Below, piece by piece: positions 1-11,144 of a stretch of 64,000 nucleotides of DNA. A model generated the notes under the pieces. It had not been told where the DNA came from and did not search any database. It saw only the letters and a list, made by a program, of their open reading frames with translations. The DNA comes from Saprospiraceae bacterium (lineage in GTDB: Bacteria > Bacteroidota > Bacteroidia > Chitinophagales > Saprospiraceae), in assembly GCA_022844565.1 (NCBI GenBank), contig JALHLK010000020.1:1-64000 (forward strand), in the 5' to 3' direction. Position 1 is the stretch's first letter; every line of letters begins with the position of its first letter. A program made the translations under genes and the position numbers.

Positions 1-1
1 T

Positions 2-103
2 GCTATTTCAGCTTTAGTTGCTTATCAAACCTTTGAAAAAAAACCAAGCATCAAAATCAAGCACGAACTTGACTCTTTTAAACCCTTTTTGACTGCAGCT
101 TAA
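2..103 (+). CDS. 3' end of a CDS truncated by the window edge; possibly Gfo/Idh/MocA-type oxidoreductase C-terminus
   Basis: Open frame AISALVAYQTFEKKPSIKIKHELDSFKPFLTAA* ending TAA at 101-103; family guess is weak. Confidence 0.4.
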   Translation, partial: AISALVAYQTFEKKPSIKIKHELDSFKPFLTAA

Positions 104-259
104 ACATTATTCACGTTAAATTAATATAAAGCATTGATTTAAACTTGAAAGATTGAGTTTTTAGATTATTTCTAATATTAACTTTTGTGTCTAATCCTTC
201 TTTTCTTTGTTTTGGCACCCCAAGATCCAAAGTTCTTAGACACAAAAGTCAAATGATTA

Positions 260-3200
260 TCACTTCAACCCCGATAAATATTCTACTAAATCCCTAATCT
301 CACCAATCGATATTTTCTTAGCAGCATTGGGCATGCTCGATGGCAACATTTCCGTGGTTTTAATACGAGATTTGGCTAATACCAGTGGTTCAGCTTCCGA
401 GGTTTTTAAAGTGATGGCTTTTGCATTGTCTGACATCAAAATACCCGTGTGGGAGACATCATCCGTGAGTGTGACAATCGCTGTACCGTAACCTGGAGCA
501 ATTCTAACATCTGGCTTGACCATCGCCTCGAGGATTTGTTCTCTTGACAATGTACTTCCAATCTTACTCAAATCTGGGCCTACATCACTTCCTTCCCCAT
601 CCACTTTATGACATCGTATACACATTGCTGTAGAATTCCAGAAAAATGTACCATACCCTTTTCCACCGTCTCCTCCGTAGAGCGCATTACTATAATTGTC
701 GGTAATAGCGCTTTTTCTCTTTATATCAAGCGATGCGGTAAACTTATCATTTTTAAGGGAGTCTATTAACGTGAAGAACTCTAATTCAATCTCCTTAGGA
801 AGTTTGTCTTCGTTGAATGTTTTGATTAAGACATTTACCGATGGCTCGACGGTCTTAGGTTTAAGATTAGCCATCAGTTTAAGTATTTGTTGCTTTTCTT
901 TTGATGATCCATTTTTAAAAGTAAGATCAGCCATCTCAGAAAATTGGGCTCCATTGACCATACTGTCATCAATCAAACTTATTGCGACACTTTTAAGTTT
1001 ATCAGACTTGGAAGTCAAACTTGCTTTTACAACATCATTGATTTTATCTAATTTTAAAGATTTGAGTGATCTTAAAAGGACACTTTTTAAATCTTCGTCT
1101 TTAGTACTATAGAAAAGATCAACAAGTAATGATTTGCTCTCGGCAATATTGTGCGCTACCATCATTTTTGCAACTGCAGCTAAATCTTGAGTATTAGACA
1201 TCTTTAAGAGTTGGCTATAATTAGCCTTTACCATAGACCTCACTTCGGCAGAATCTCTTGTTACAACACCAATGTACCTACCATCTACTCTATCCAGTAC
1301 AGACGGATTGTGCCATGAACTTAAGGCAGAAAGGGCCTCTTGCCTCAATGGGCTAGGCGTTTCTTTGGCTAATGAATAGTCAAAAAGAAGTTTGAGTGAC
1401 TCAGAATTACCCGTTCGTACAGCCGCATTGATAGCTCTACGCATGATGATTTCATTTTTATTTCCAGGGCTCATAAGAAGTTTAGCCAATTGTGGCATGG
1501 CTTTAAGGATGCCACCATCATCATTGATTCCTCTTGCTGCTTCTGCCACAATATCCTGATTTTTTTCAGACAAAAACTGTGTTAATCCTTCTGATTTTAA
1601 TCTTCGTAAAGTCAATACCGCTGCTAATCGTATGTGCTCATTTTCATTGGAAGCAAGTGAGATTAAATCTTTAGCATCTGCTATTTGAGATAAGCTATGT
1701 ACTATCGCATGTCTTAAATACAAATCAGATTTGCCTATCTTTTTAGTAACTTCAAGCAATGGTTGGTAAGCTGTTTTAACCTTCATTCTTCCTAAAGCCT
1801 CAGCAGCGTGAAATACCAATCTACTGGATGGATTTGTCAATAAATTTGTGATTTGCTCCGTTGCGATAGGTTTTTTTGGATCACCTAAGACCTTTACTAC
1901 TTGTGTTAATACTTCTGGATCAGTATCATTTAAAAGTGGTACTAACAAAGCACTAACAGCATCGTCACTTCTGTATAGTTGGCCCAAGCCCCATATAGCG
2001 TGTACTCTTTTTAGCAATGGATTTCCTGCTTTAGATGCATCAGATAAAAGCATTTTACCCTTTTCTCCCGATTCTACGAGTAGAAATTGAGCTTTAAGGC
2101 GTATTCTCTTATCTTCATTTCCTAAATATGTTGCCAAAGTATCTACTGACAACTTGGTGAAGTCTTGCGAAAGAATCATTTTTGTCCTCTTTCGCTGATT
2201 TTCTAAACTATTATCAGTGACATCAATTTTCCAAATTCGACCATAATCTTTAGTATTCCATCCTGTGACCCAATCAGAGGCATAAAGTGCTCCATCTGGA
2301 CCAAATTGGATACCTGTTGGTAGAATACCGGAAACGATTTCTTCTTCCGTATCCAAATCAAATGATGATCCTTTTGGCTTTAATCCGAAAGACCATATCT
2401 TAGAATTTGCAGGACTTCCCACAAATTCCACCACGAAAAACTTGTTCAACCATTTTTTACCTAATGCGGTACCCGGATTATGAATAAATCCTGTTGGGCC
2501 ATTATGAAAATTTTTGATAGGAGGAAGGATGTATGCAGCTTGACCTTCATGATATGGTTTATAGAGATTTTCGTCCATCCACACATTATAATTATTATTT
2601 TTAGGGTCTGAGTACTTGCCAAATTGCCAATGTGTCCTCCAACCCGCATCACTACCTTGCACGATGTGTACCAGCCTTTCGCTTTCACCAGCATGATCAC
2701 CGTCGTTATCGCATGTGATGATATTGCCAAAGTCATCAAAAGCAAATTCATGCGTGTTACGCAACCCAGTGGCTATAATTTCAAAATCAGAACCATCAGG
2801 ATTTGATCTACAAATTACACCACAATGAGGGTGAGGATATTTTTTACCTTCTAAATCTTCGATAGATGCACCAATATCTCCAATACCCCAGTAAATCTTA
2901 CCATCTGGCCCTTCTACCACTCCTGACACATTGTGCCCACTAAATCCGATATGCACAGCATAACCCTTACTGATCGATTTCTTTTCATCCCATAAACCGT
3001 CATTATCACTATCTGTGAGTCTCCAAATATTGGGTGCCATACCAAGAAAAGCGTCGCGCGCACGAACGAGCAATCCACCTGCGATGTCTGTGATTTCATC
3101 CATCATGTTGATCATATATCCACGTGCTTTATCAGCAAAACCGTCGCCATCCGTATCTTCTATTATGTGAATCTCTTCTTTTTGCACACCCAGATCTTTC

Positions 3201-3676
3201 CAATCGTGTACTCCATCCTTATTTAGATCTGGTACCCAAGTATTGGTTGCTGAGAATTCAGGTGCGAATACACCTCTCAAAAATTTTCTTCTATCTTCGG
3301 GGCTTTCCAATGCTATCGAAGGTATTTTCCAATGTTCAAATCCTCGGATATCAAACTCACTATTTTTTTGCCTTACGGTCCTGGTCACATAAGCAGTTCC
3401 TTTATCATCTATTTGAAGTGCGATTGGATCTGGCACCATCGAATCGGAAGCCCATATTTTAGCATTCAAACCACTGGCTAATCGAATGGATGTATTTTTT
3501 TCTATGTCAGCAGCCATGGTTTCGACCTGACTTTTGTCAAATTCGACTGTTTTATACAGCGTTAGAGGGCTTTCTCCTTTTGTATTATTCCCTTCGGAAG
3601 AGTCACTTTTTTTACAGCTAGAAATGGTCAGTATAACAATAAATACAAATGATGTGCGGCTAAAAAACTTTTTCAT
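260..3676 (-). CDS. PVC-type haem-binding CxxCH protein: lipoprotein, beta-propeller dehydrogenase domain, HEAT repeats and C-terminal cytochrome c
   Basis: Lipobox-like ISSC; propeller-like region with Asp-rich motifs (DTDGDGFADK); HEAT-like alpha repeats; MCIRCHKVDGEGSDVGPDLSKIG haem motif. Confidence 0.85.
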   Translation of the reverse strand: MKKFFSRTSFVFIVILTISSCKKSDSSEGNNTKGESPLTLYKTVEFDKSQVETMAADIEKNTSIRLASGLNAKIWASDSMVPDPIALQIDDKGTAYVTRTVRQKNSEFDIRGFEHWKIPSIALESPEDRRKFLRGVFAPEFSATNTWVPDLNKDGVHDWKDLGVQKEEIHIIEDTDGDGFADKARGYMINMMDEITDIAGGLLVRARDAFLGMAPNIWRLTDSDNDGLWDEKKSISKGYAVHIGFSGHNVSGVVEGPDGKIYWGIGDIGASIEDLEGKKYPHPHCGVICRSNPDGSDFEIIATGLRNTHEFAFDDFGNIITCDNDGDHAGESERLVHIVQGSDAGWRTHWQFGKYSDPKNNNYNVWMDENLYKPYHEGQAAYILPPIKNFHNGPTGFIHNPGTALGKKWLNKFFVVEFVGSPANSKIWSFGLKPKGSSFDLDTEEEIVSGILPTGIQFGPDGALYASDWVTGWNTKDYGRIWKIDVTDNSLENQRKRTKMILSQDFTKLSVDTLATYLGNEDKRIRLKAQFLLVESGEKGKMLLSDASKAGNPLLKRVHAIWGLGQLYRSDDAVSALLVPLLNDTDPEVLTQVVKVLGDPKKPIATEQITNLLTNPSSRLVFHAAEALGRMKVKTAYQPLLEVTKKIGKSDLYLRHAIVHSLSQIADAKDLISLASNENEHIRLAAVLTLRRLKSEGLTQFLSEKNQDIVAEAARGINDDGGILKAMPQLAKLLMSPGNKNEIIMRRAINAAVRTGNSESLKLLFDYSLAKETPSPLRQEALSALSSWHNPSVLDRVDGRYIGVVTRDSAEVRSMVKANYSQLLKMSNTQDLAAVAKMMVAHNIAESKSLLVDLFYSTKDEDLKSVLLRSLKSLKLDKINDVVKASLTSKSDKLKSVAISLIDDSMVNGAQFSEMADLTFKNGSSKEKQQILKLMANLKPKTVEPSVNVLIKTFNEDKLPKEIELEFFTLIDSLKNDKFTASLDIKRKSAITDNYSNALYGGDGGKGYGTFFWNSTAMCIRCHKVDGEGSDVGPDLSKIGSTLSREQILEAMVKPDVRIAPGYGTAIVTLTDDVSHTGILMSDNAKAITLKTSEAEPLVLAKSRIKTTEMLPSSMPNAAKKISIGEIRDLVEYLSGLK

Positions 3677-4114
3677 GAATCTACGATTGTTTGATATTTA
3701 AAAACAAAAACTCTAAAGTAGTTGTATTTTCAAAATATTCAAATATTCATGATTAGAAAAACAAATGAAATTGCAAAAATGATAGAAACCAAATATTTAA
3801 GTCTGAATTAGGTTTAAAATTTAAATTTAAAAATCGTGTTTTTCGAGTTAAATTTTATGTTCAAAAATCAGTATATTTTAGGTGAAAAAGAAGAAACAAA
3901 AGTGCTCCATTTTTCAGAAAAAATACTTTAAAATATACTTGCAAAATTGTAGAAAAAAGTGTATATTTGTTATGAATCAATGGTTAAAGAAATGTTTTAG
4001 CAAATGAATCTTATTTTCTAATCCTCTACAGTTTCATAGGTGAAAAGGTCAGGATTGAAATAGGTAATTAACATCTCAAAAAAATAAACGGTAAACAAAT
4101 TAAAAAGAAATATA

Positions 4115-4870
4115 ATGGAAACAACATTCAAAAACAAAGTAGCACTTGTAACGGGTGGCTCATTTGGAATTGGCAAAGCCACAGCTCTTGCATTTGCAAA
4201 AAAAGGAGCTATGGTTGTCATCGCGGACTGGGTGGAAGATTTAGGAACACTAAATGAAATAAAATCGATTGGAGGCGAAGCAATCTTTATTAAATGCGAT
4301 GTGTCAAAGACCGAAGACGTGAAAGCAATGATAGAAAAAACAATCGCCACTTTTGGGAGGTTAGATTATGCTTTTAACAATGCAGGAATTGAAGGAAACA
4401 ATGGAATCACGCAAGAATGTACAGAAGAAAATTGGGACAAAACCATAGGCATAAACCTAAAGGGTCTTTGGCTTTGCATGAAATATGAAATTCCTGAAAT
4501 TTTAAAACAAGGCAAAGGTGTAATCGTCAATTGTGCATCCATAGCAGGACTGGTTGGATTTCCAGGTCTACCTGCTTATGTAGCGTCTAAACATGGTATA
4601 ATAGGATTGACAAAAACAGCTGCATTAGAATGTGCTAAACTCGGAATCAGGGTCAACGCTGTTTGCCCAGGTGCTATAAAAACAGCCATGATCGACAGAA
4701 TCACTGGAAACGCAAAAGAAGTAGAAGAACAGTTTGCAGCGATGGAACCTATTGGGCGTCTCGGGCAGCCGGAAGAAGTAGCCAATGCAGTATTATGGCT
4801 GTGTTCAGATGAAGCTTCGTTTGTGACAGGACATGCCATGCCGGTAGATGGAGGATGGGTGGCACAGTAA
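4115..4870 (+). CDS. SDR family NAD(P)-dependent oxidoreductase
   Basis: TGGSFGIGKA, NNAG, YVASKHG, PVDGGW motifs. Confidence 0.95.
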   Translation: METTFKNKVALVTGGSFGIGKATALAFAKKGAMVVIADWVEDLGTLNEIKSIGGEAIFIKCDVSKTEDVKAMIEKTIATFGRLDYAFNNAGIEGNNGITQECTEENWDKTIGINLKGLWLCMKYEIPEILKQGKGVIVNCASIAGLVGFPGLPAYVASKHGIIGLTKTAALECAKLGIRVNAVCPGAIKTAMIDRITGNAKEVEEQFAAMEPIGRLGQPEEVANAVLWLCSDEASFVTGHAMPVDGGWVAQ

Positions 4871-4891
4871 TAATGGTTATCATATTTTAAG

Positions 4892-4931
4892 TTCAACCCA
4901 AAGTAAGCACCAGTGCTTACTTTGGGTTGAA
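4892..4931. terminator. Perfect 19-bp inverted repeat; candidate bidirectional terminator/hairpin
   Basis: TTCAACCCAAAGTAAGCAC-CA-GTGCTTACTTTGGGTTGAA, 22 nt after the SDR stop; no clear U-tract. Confidence 0.6.
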
Positions 4932-5027
4932 TCAATAGTGACAAAATGCATTATAACTTACAATTAATTTTTACCATTCTATGTGCTAAAGTAAATACCT
5001 AATTTAATCGAAGATAAAAAGTAACAT

Positions 5028-5858
5028 ATGAAACTATTAGTAACCACCGATTTTTCAGTAAACTCGAAAGGTGCCATTAGATTTGCTCAAACGCTTGCTA
5101 AGCAATCCAAAGAAATAGAGGTAGTTTTTTACCACGCTATCAAATTTATTAAGCCAACTGTTTGGAATGATATTTTTTATAGTGCTTATCAACAAGAAGA
5201 AATTGAGCGACTTACAGCCGAGCTCAAAAACTTTGTATATGAAACAATTGGTCAAAGTAAAGATACATTTACCACTGTTAATTTTATAATTGACGCAGCT
5301 ACTTCAACAGAAAAGGACATCATAAGATATGCCGAAGAAAATAAGATAGACATCATTTGTATGGCAACCCGTGGTGCAGGTTTGTTAAGAAAGATTATGG
5401 GTACTCATACATCCCATGTCGTTAATAATTCTAGTATTCCAGTTTTGGTTATCCCAAGTTACTATCGTTCTAAGGCATTAAAAAAAGTAACGTATTTATC
5501 TGATTTTGAATATCTAAAGAAAGAAATGGAAATAGTTTCAAAATTTTCGAACACTATAAAATCCAGTTTTGAAGTATTGCATTACTCATCCATTGTTATG
5601 GACGAAAATGAGTTTGAATACAATAAAAATCTTTTTGTTTCAGGAGAATACAACGATATCAAACTTAACATTGTCAAAAACACCTTGGAATTGTCTTTAG
5701 TGGAAAGAATCTCTCAATTCATTAATAAATCGAAGCCTGATCTTTTAATCATGTTTACCAAAAGGGAAAAGAGTTTTTTTGAAAGAATATTTCTGCCCAG
5801 TAAATCAGCCGAACTTACTTATACAACTAAAGTGCCTGTCTTGATATTTTCCAAATGA
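5028..5858 (+). CDS. Universal stress protein (two Usp-like domains)
   Basis: N-terminal KLLVTTDFSVNSKGAIRFA; IDIICMATRGAGLLRKIMGTHTSHVVNNSSIPVLVIP. Confidence 0.9.
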   Translation: MKLLVTTDFSVNSKGAIRFAQTLAKQSKEIEVVFYHAIKFIKPTVWNDIFYSAYQQEEIERLTAELKNFVYETIGQSKDTFTTVNFIIDAATSTEKDIIRYAEENKIDIICMATRGAGLLRKIMGTHTSHVVNNSSIPVLVIPSYYRSKALKKVTYLSDFEYLKKEMEIVSKFSNTIKSSFEVLHYSSIVMDENEFEYNKNLFVSGEYNDIKLNIVKNTLELSLVERISQFINKSKPDLLIMFTKREKSFFERIFLPSKSAELTYTTKVPVLIFSK

Positions 5859-6331
5859 AATTCGTTAAAGGTAACTTTGTTGTAAATATTTTTCGGAAAG
5901 CAAAGATTAGCTTTTTAAAAATATACTATGCTAGAGGGAGTGCTCATGAAGTTGCATTAGGAGCAGCGATTGGTGCATTTTGGGGTGTCTTCCCAACATT
6001 TGGATTAAGTACAATTTTATCGCTGTTATTATACAAAATCTTTCGTTTTAACATCGTTGCCGCCATATCTGGTGCGTTTATTTCTAATCCTTTAACGAGT
6101 CCTTTTTTATTGATGATAAGCTATAAGGTTGGTAGTTATTTTATTAAAACCGATATTCAATTTGATTATGATAATTGGTATAAAACCTTACCCCAAATTG
6201 GGTATGTTTTGTTTGTAGGTTCGACCATCGTTAGCTTAGTCACTGGATTATTTGTTTATTATATCACTAAATATGCTATTGAGCGTAGGCGCAACCTAAA
6301 GCATTACAAACCTATTCAAAATACAAAATGA
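5855..6331 (+). CDS. DUF2062 domain membrane protein
   Basis: GSAHEVALGAAIGAFWGVFPTFGLSTILSLLLYKIFRFN...ISNPLTSPF, typical of DUF2062; ATGA overlap with the upstream gene. Confidence 0.8.
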   Translation: MKFVKGNFVVNIFRKAKISFLKIYYARGSAHEVALGAAIGAFWGVFPTFGLSTILSLLLYKIFRFNIVAAISGAFISNPLTSPFLLMISYKVGSYFIKTDIQFDYDNWYKTLPQIGYVLFVGSTIVSLVTGLFVYYITKYAIERRRNLKHYKPIQNTK

Positions 6332-8916
6332 ACTATCACATTTTATCCATTCATGAAATCCAGCAATTGCTTAACACAAAGAGAGATGGTCTACATCAGT
6401 CTGATGCAGAAGAACGTTTACGTGAAAATGGAAGAAATGAATTAATCGAAAAAAAGAAAAAACCGACATGGCTAATCTTTTTTAATCAATTTAAAGAAGT
6501 AATGATATTGATACTGCTCACAGCGGCAGCGATATCTATTGCAATTGGCCATACTAAAGACGCGATTGTCATTCTAATCATTGTTTTCCTCAATGCGATC
6601 ATAGGATTTGTACAAGAGTATCGCGCTGAAAAAGCAATGGCTGCTTTAAAAAAAATGTCTGCATCAAACTCTATGGTTAGGAGAAATGGCAGTATTATTG
6701 AAATAGCATCTTCAGAATTAGTAATAGGTGATATTGTGATATTGGAGGCGGGGAATATTGTACCTGCTGACATACGTCTTTCTGAAACTCATTCGCTCAA
6801 AATAGAGGAATCATCACTTACAGGTGAGTCCCATTCTGTTGATAAACTTACCAAAGAACTACAATCAGAAGATTTGCCAATTGGTGATCGCAATAATATG
6901 GCATTCAAAAGCACCATAGTTTCGAATGGACGAGGAGAAGGTATTGTAGTAGCAACGGGAATGAATTCTGAAATAGGACGCATTGCTAAACTTTTACAAG
7001 AAGAAGAAAGCCAAACACCGCTTCAAAAGAGGTTAGCGGATTTTAGTAAAAAACTGTCTTTCATCGTGATTGGTATTTGTGGCGTTTTATATGGTGTTGG
7101 TTTACTTCGTGGCGAAGATCCTATTCAAATGTTGCTAACCGCTATTTCAGTGGCAGTAGCTGCCATACCTGAAGCTTTACCCGCTATAATTACCATTGCA
7201 TTGGCCTTAGGAGCTAGACGTATGGTAAGTAAGAATGCATTAATACGTAGACTTCCGTCTGTCGAAACTTTGGGGTCTATAACGTATATCTGCTCTGACA
7301 AAACAGGCACCATTACCCAAAACAAAATGACCGTTACTGACACTTGGCAACCAAATTCCATCGTAACATTTCAAAACTTGAACGCAGAAGAAGTATTACT
7401 TTTTGCTATGGAACTCAACCATGATGTTTCTGTCAATGAGTCAAACAATTTTAAGGGAGACCCAACCGAAATAGCCATTGTGGAATATACAAGAAAGCAT
7501 AGCCTTTATCGCGAATTATGGAAAAGTATGCGTAGGGTAGAAGAATTGCCCTTTGACGCAGAGAGAAAACGAATGACTACAATTTACGCGATCAATGATC
7601 AGTACATAGCCGTAACAAAAGGTGCAGTAGAATCCGTATTAAAATGTTGCACCACAAATGATGAGGCTGAAATTTCGAAAGCGGTCATTCAGTTTGCTCA
7701 ACAAGGTAAAAGAGTTTTATCATATGCTTTTACCATTTTGGACAAATTACCTGAAAATACTACCATCCAAAATACAGAAGAGCATCTCAACTTTATTGGC
7801 ATCGTTGCAATGATAGACCCTCCGAGAGAAGAGGCAAAGAAGGCAATAGCGGATTGCTATACGGCAGGTATCACACCCGTGATGATAACAGGCGACCACC
7901 CAATAACTGCTCATGCTATAGCCCTTGAAACTGGTATTATCCATAAAAAAACGGATAGAATTGTTACTGGGATTGAATTACACGAATACACAGATGAAGA
8001 GTTTGAAAAGGAAGTTGAATACATAAAAGTTTATGCTCGAGTGTCACCAGAACAAAAGTTGCAAATAGTCAAAATCCTTCAAAAGAAAAACCATTTTGTT
8101 GCTATGACTGGTGATGGAGTAAATGATGCCCCTGCCTTGCGAAGAGCCAACATAGGTATTGCTATGGGCATAACGGGAACGGATGTAAGTAAAGAAGCAG
8201 CCCAAATGATTTTATTGGATGATAATTTTGCAACCATCATAAAAGCAGTAAAAGAAGGAAGAAGAATTTATGATAACATCAGAAAATTTATAAAATATAC
8301 CCTGACCAGTAATGGTGGAGAAATTTGGACAATTTTCTTAGCTCCCCTCATTGGATTGCCCATACCGCTTATACCCATTCATATTTTATGGATTAATCTA
8401 GTGACAGACGGACTACCCGGGTTAGCCTATGCAGCAGAACCCGCAGAAGACAATATTTTACAACAACCGCCTCGCAAAACAGATGAAAGTATATTTTCAA
8501 AAGGTTTAGGGCTTCACATATTTTGGGTTGGATTGCTAATGGGTGCAGTTTGTTTAGGAACACAAGCTTGGGCTACACACCTCGGTAACGATAAATGGCA
8601 AACAATGGTCTTCACCGTACTATGTATAAGTCAGATGGGACATGCCATGGCAATTAGAAGCGATTTGAAATCACTATTTCAACAAGGAGTTTTTGGCAAC
8701 AAACAATTAGTAGGTGCTGTGCTACTCACCTTTGCTTTGCAAATGGCAGTAATTTATGTTCCTTTTTTACAAGAAATTTTCCGTACAAAATCTTTGACGC
8801 TCATTGAATTATTAATTTGTATAGGCGTATCAAGTATTGTTTTCTGGGCAGTAGAAATAGAAAAATTTGTGAAGCGGAGAAAAATAAGCATCTCAATTAA
8901 AAAGAAATATCATTAA
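6328..8916 (+). CDS. Cation-translocating P-type ATPase (P2A/Ca2+-type)
   Basis: CSDKTGTITQNKMTV, TGES, PEALPA, MTGDGVNDAPAL, N-terminal cation ATPase region; ATGA overlap. Confidence 0.95.
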   Translation: MNYHILSIHEIQQLLNTKRDGLHQSDAEERLRENGRNELIEKKKKPTWLIFFNQFKEVMILILLTAAAISIAIGHTKDAIVILIIVFLNAIIGFVQEYRAEKAMAALKKMSASNSMVRRNGSIIEIASSELVIGDIVILEAGNIVPADIRLSETHSLKIEESSLTGESHSVDKLTKELQSEDLPIGDRNNMAFKSTIVSNGRGEGIVVATGMNSEIGRIAKLLQEEESQTPLQKRLADFSKKLSFIVIGICGVLYGVGLLRGEDPIQMLLTAISVAVAAIPEALPAIITIALALGARRMVSKNALIRRLPSVETLGSITYICSDKTGTITQNKMTVTDTWQPNSIVTFQNLNAEEVLLFAMELNHDVSVNESNNFKGDPTEIAIVEYTRKHSLYRELWKSMRRVEELPFDAERKRMTTIYAINDQYIAVTKGAVESVLKCCTTNDEAEISKAVIQFAQQGKRVLSYAFTILDKLPENTTIQNTEEHLNFIGIVAMIDPPREEAKKAIADCYTAGITPVMITGDHPITAHAIALETGIIHKKTDRIVTGIELHEYTDEEFEKEVEYIKVYARVSPEQKLQIVKILQKKNHFVAMTGDGVNDAPALRRANIGIAMGITGTDVSKEAAQMILLDDNFATIIKAVKEGRRIYDNIRKFIKYTLTSNGGEIWTIFLAPLIGLPIPLIPIHILWINLVTDGLPGLAYAAEPAEDNILQQPPRKTDESIFSKGLGLHIFWVGLLMGAVCLGTQAWATHLGNDKWQTMVFTVLCISQMGHAMAIRSDLKSLFQQGVFGNKQLVGAVLLTFALQMAVIYVPFLQEIFRTKSLTLIELLICIGVSSIVFWAVEIEKFVKRRKISISIKKKYH

Positions 8917-8954
8917 CCAAGCGATAAAGTATTTCTAATTGAGCTCTTTGAGCA

Positions 8955-10052
<1,098 letters not shown>

Positions 10053-10179
10053 GTTATTAATTTTATAATACAAAAGTCAGTGCATTTCATGTAGCAATTC
10101 ATACCCAAATTACCTTTTTAATTACCACTTTTACTTAAAATACTTTACATAGAAAGTTATTAGTTGTATTTATCTAAAT

Positions 10180-11121
10180 TTGTTATTCGAAATCATCAAA
10201 ATGGATAAAATTGTAAAAATAGAAACGGTCGCTCAATACAATACAATGCGAGGTGTAAATACATTACATCCTTTAATCACTGTTGTAGATTTATCAAAAG
10301 CACAATCAATGCCAGCCCAAACTTTTAATTTTGGGCTGTATGCAATATTTTTGAAAGAACTAGATTGTGGTGAGTTAAAATATGGTCGAAGGACCTATGA
10401 CTACCAAGAGGGCACAATTGTATTTATAGCTCCTGGTCAAGTTTTGGGGGTACAACCAGGTGTCAAGACTTTTGTACCAAAGGGATTGGCTATATTATTT
10501 CACCCAGACCTTATAAAAGGGACTTCCCTTGGTAAAACCATCCATGATTACACCTTTTTTTCTTATGATGTGAATGAAGCGCTTCACTTATCCGATAAAG
10601 AAAGGATTATAGTTTTAGATTGTATCAATAAAATACAATATGAATTAGAACAATCAATAGACAAACACAGCAAAAAACTTATATCCTCAAATCTAGAACT
10701 GTTTTTTAACTACTGCACCAGATTTTATGACCGCCAATTTATAACGAGAGATCATGTAAATAAAGGTCTTTTAGAAAAATTTGAAGAAGTATTGTCAAAG
10801 TATTTCTCATCAGAATCATCGTTTAACAAGGGATTGCCCTCAGTAGCATTTTGTGCAGATGCTTTACATCTTTCGCCTAATTATTTTGGAGATTTGATTA
10901 AGAAAGAAACAGGTAGGACTGCTCAGGAGTACATCCAAACCAAAGTTATTGACTTAGCTAAAGAAAAAATTCATGATAATAATAAATCCATTAGTGAAAT
11001 AGCATATGAGTTAGGTTTTGCTTACCCACAACATTTTACAAGGTTGTTCAAACAAAAAGTAGGAATTACTCCTATTGAGTACCGAAATTTAAATTATAAT
11101 GTTGAGTTTTTTCAAAACTAA
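10180..11121 (+). CDS. AraC family transcriptional regulator
   Basis: C-terminal double HTH: LSPNYFGDLIKKETGRTAQEYIQ...SISEIAYELGFAYPQHFTRLFKQKVGITPIEYR. Confidence 0.92.
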   Translation: MLFEIIKMDKIVKIETVAQYNTMRGVNTLHPLITVVDLSKAQSMPAQTFNFGLYAIFLKELDCGELKYGRRTYDYQEGTIVFIAPGQVLGVQPGVKTFVPKGLAILFHPDLIKGTSLGKTIHDYTFFSYDVNEALHLSDKERIIVLDCINKIQYELEQSIDKHSKKLISSNLELFFNYCTRFYDRQFITRDHVNKGLLEKFEEVLSKYFSSESSFNKGLPSVAFCADALHLSPNYFGDLIKKETGRTAQEYIQTKVIDLAKEKIHDNNKSISEIAYELGFAYPQHFTRLFKQKVGITPIEYRNLNYNVEFFQN

Positions 11122-11144
11122 GTCTAGATGAGTTCCTTTTTGAG

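Noticed and set aside
696-1112. 138-aa ORF antisense to the PVC haem protein
   Set aside because: Antisense shadow of a confident CDS with low-complexity hydrophobic composition.
4018-4350. 110-aa minus-strand ORF over the SDR start
   Set aside because: Overlaps the SDR N-terminus in antisense; no domain.
4576-4944. 122-aa minus-strand ORF over the SDR
   Set aside because: Antisense shadow; its N-terminus also runs through the inverted repeat.
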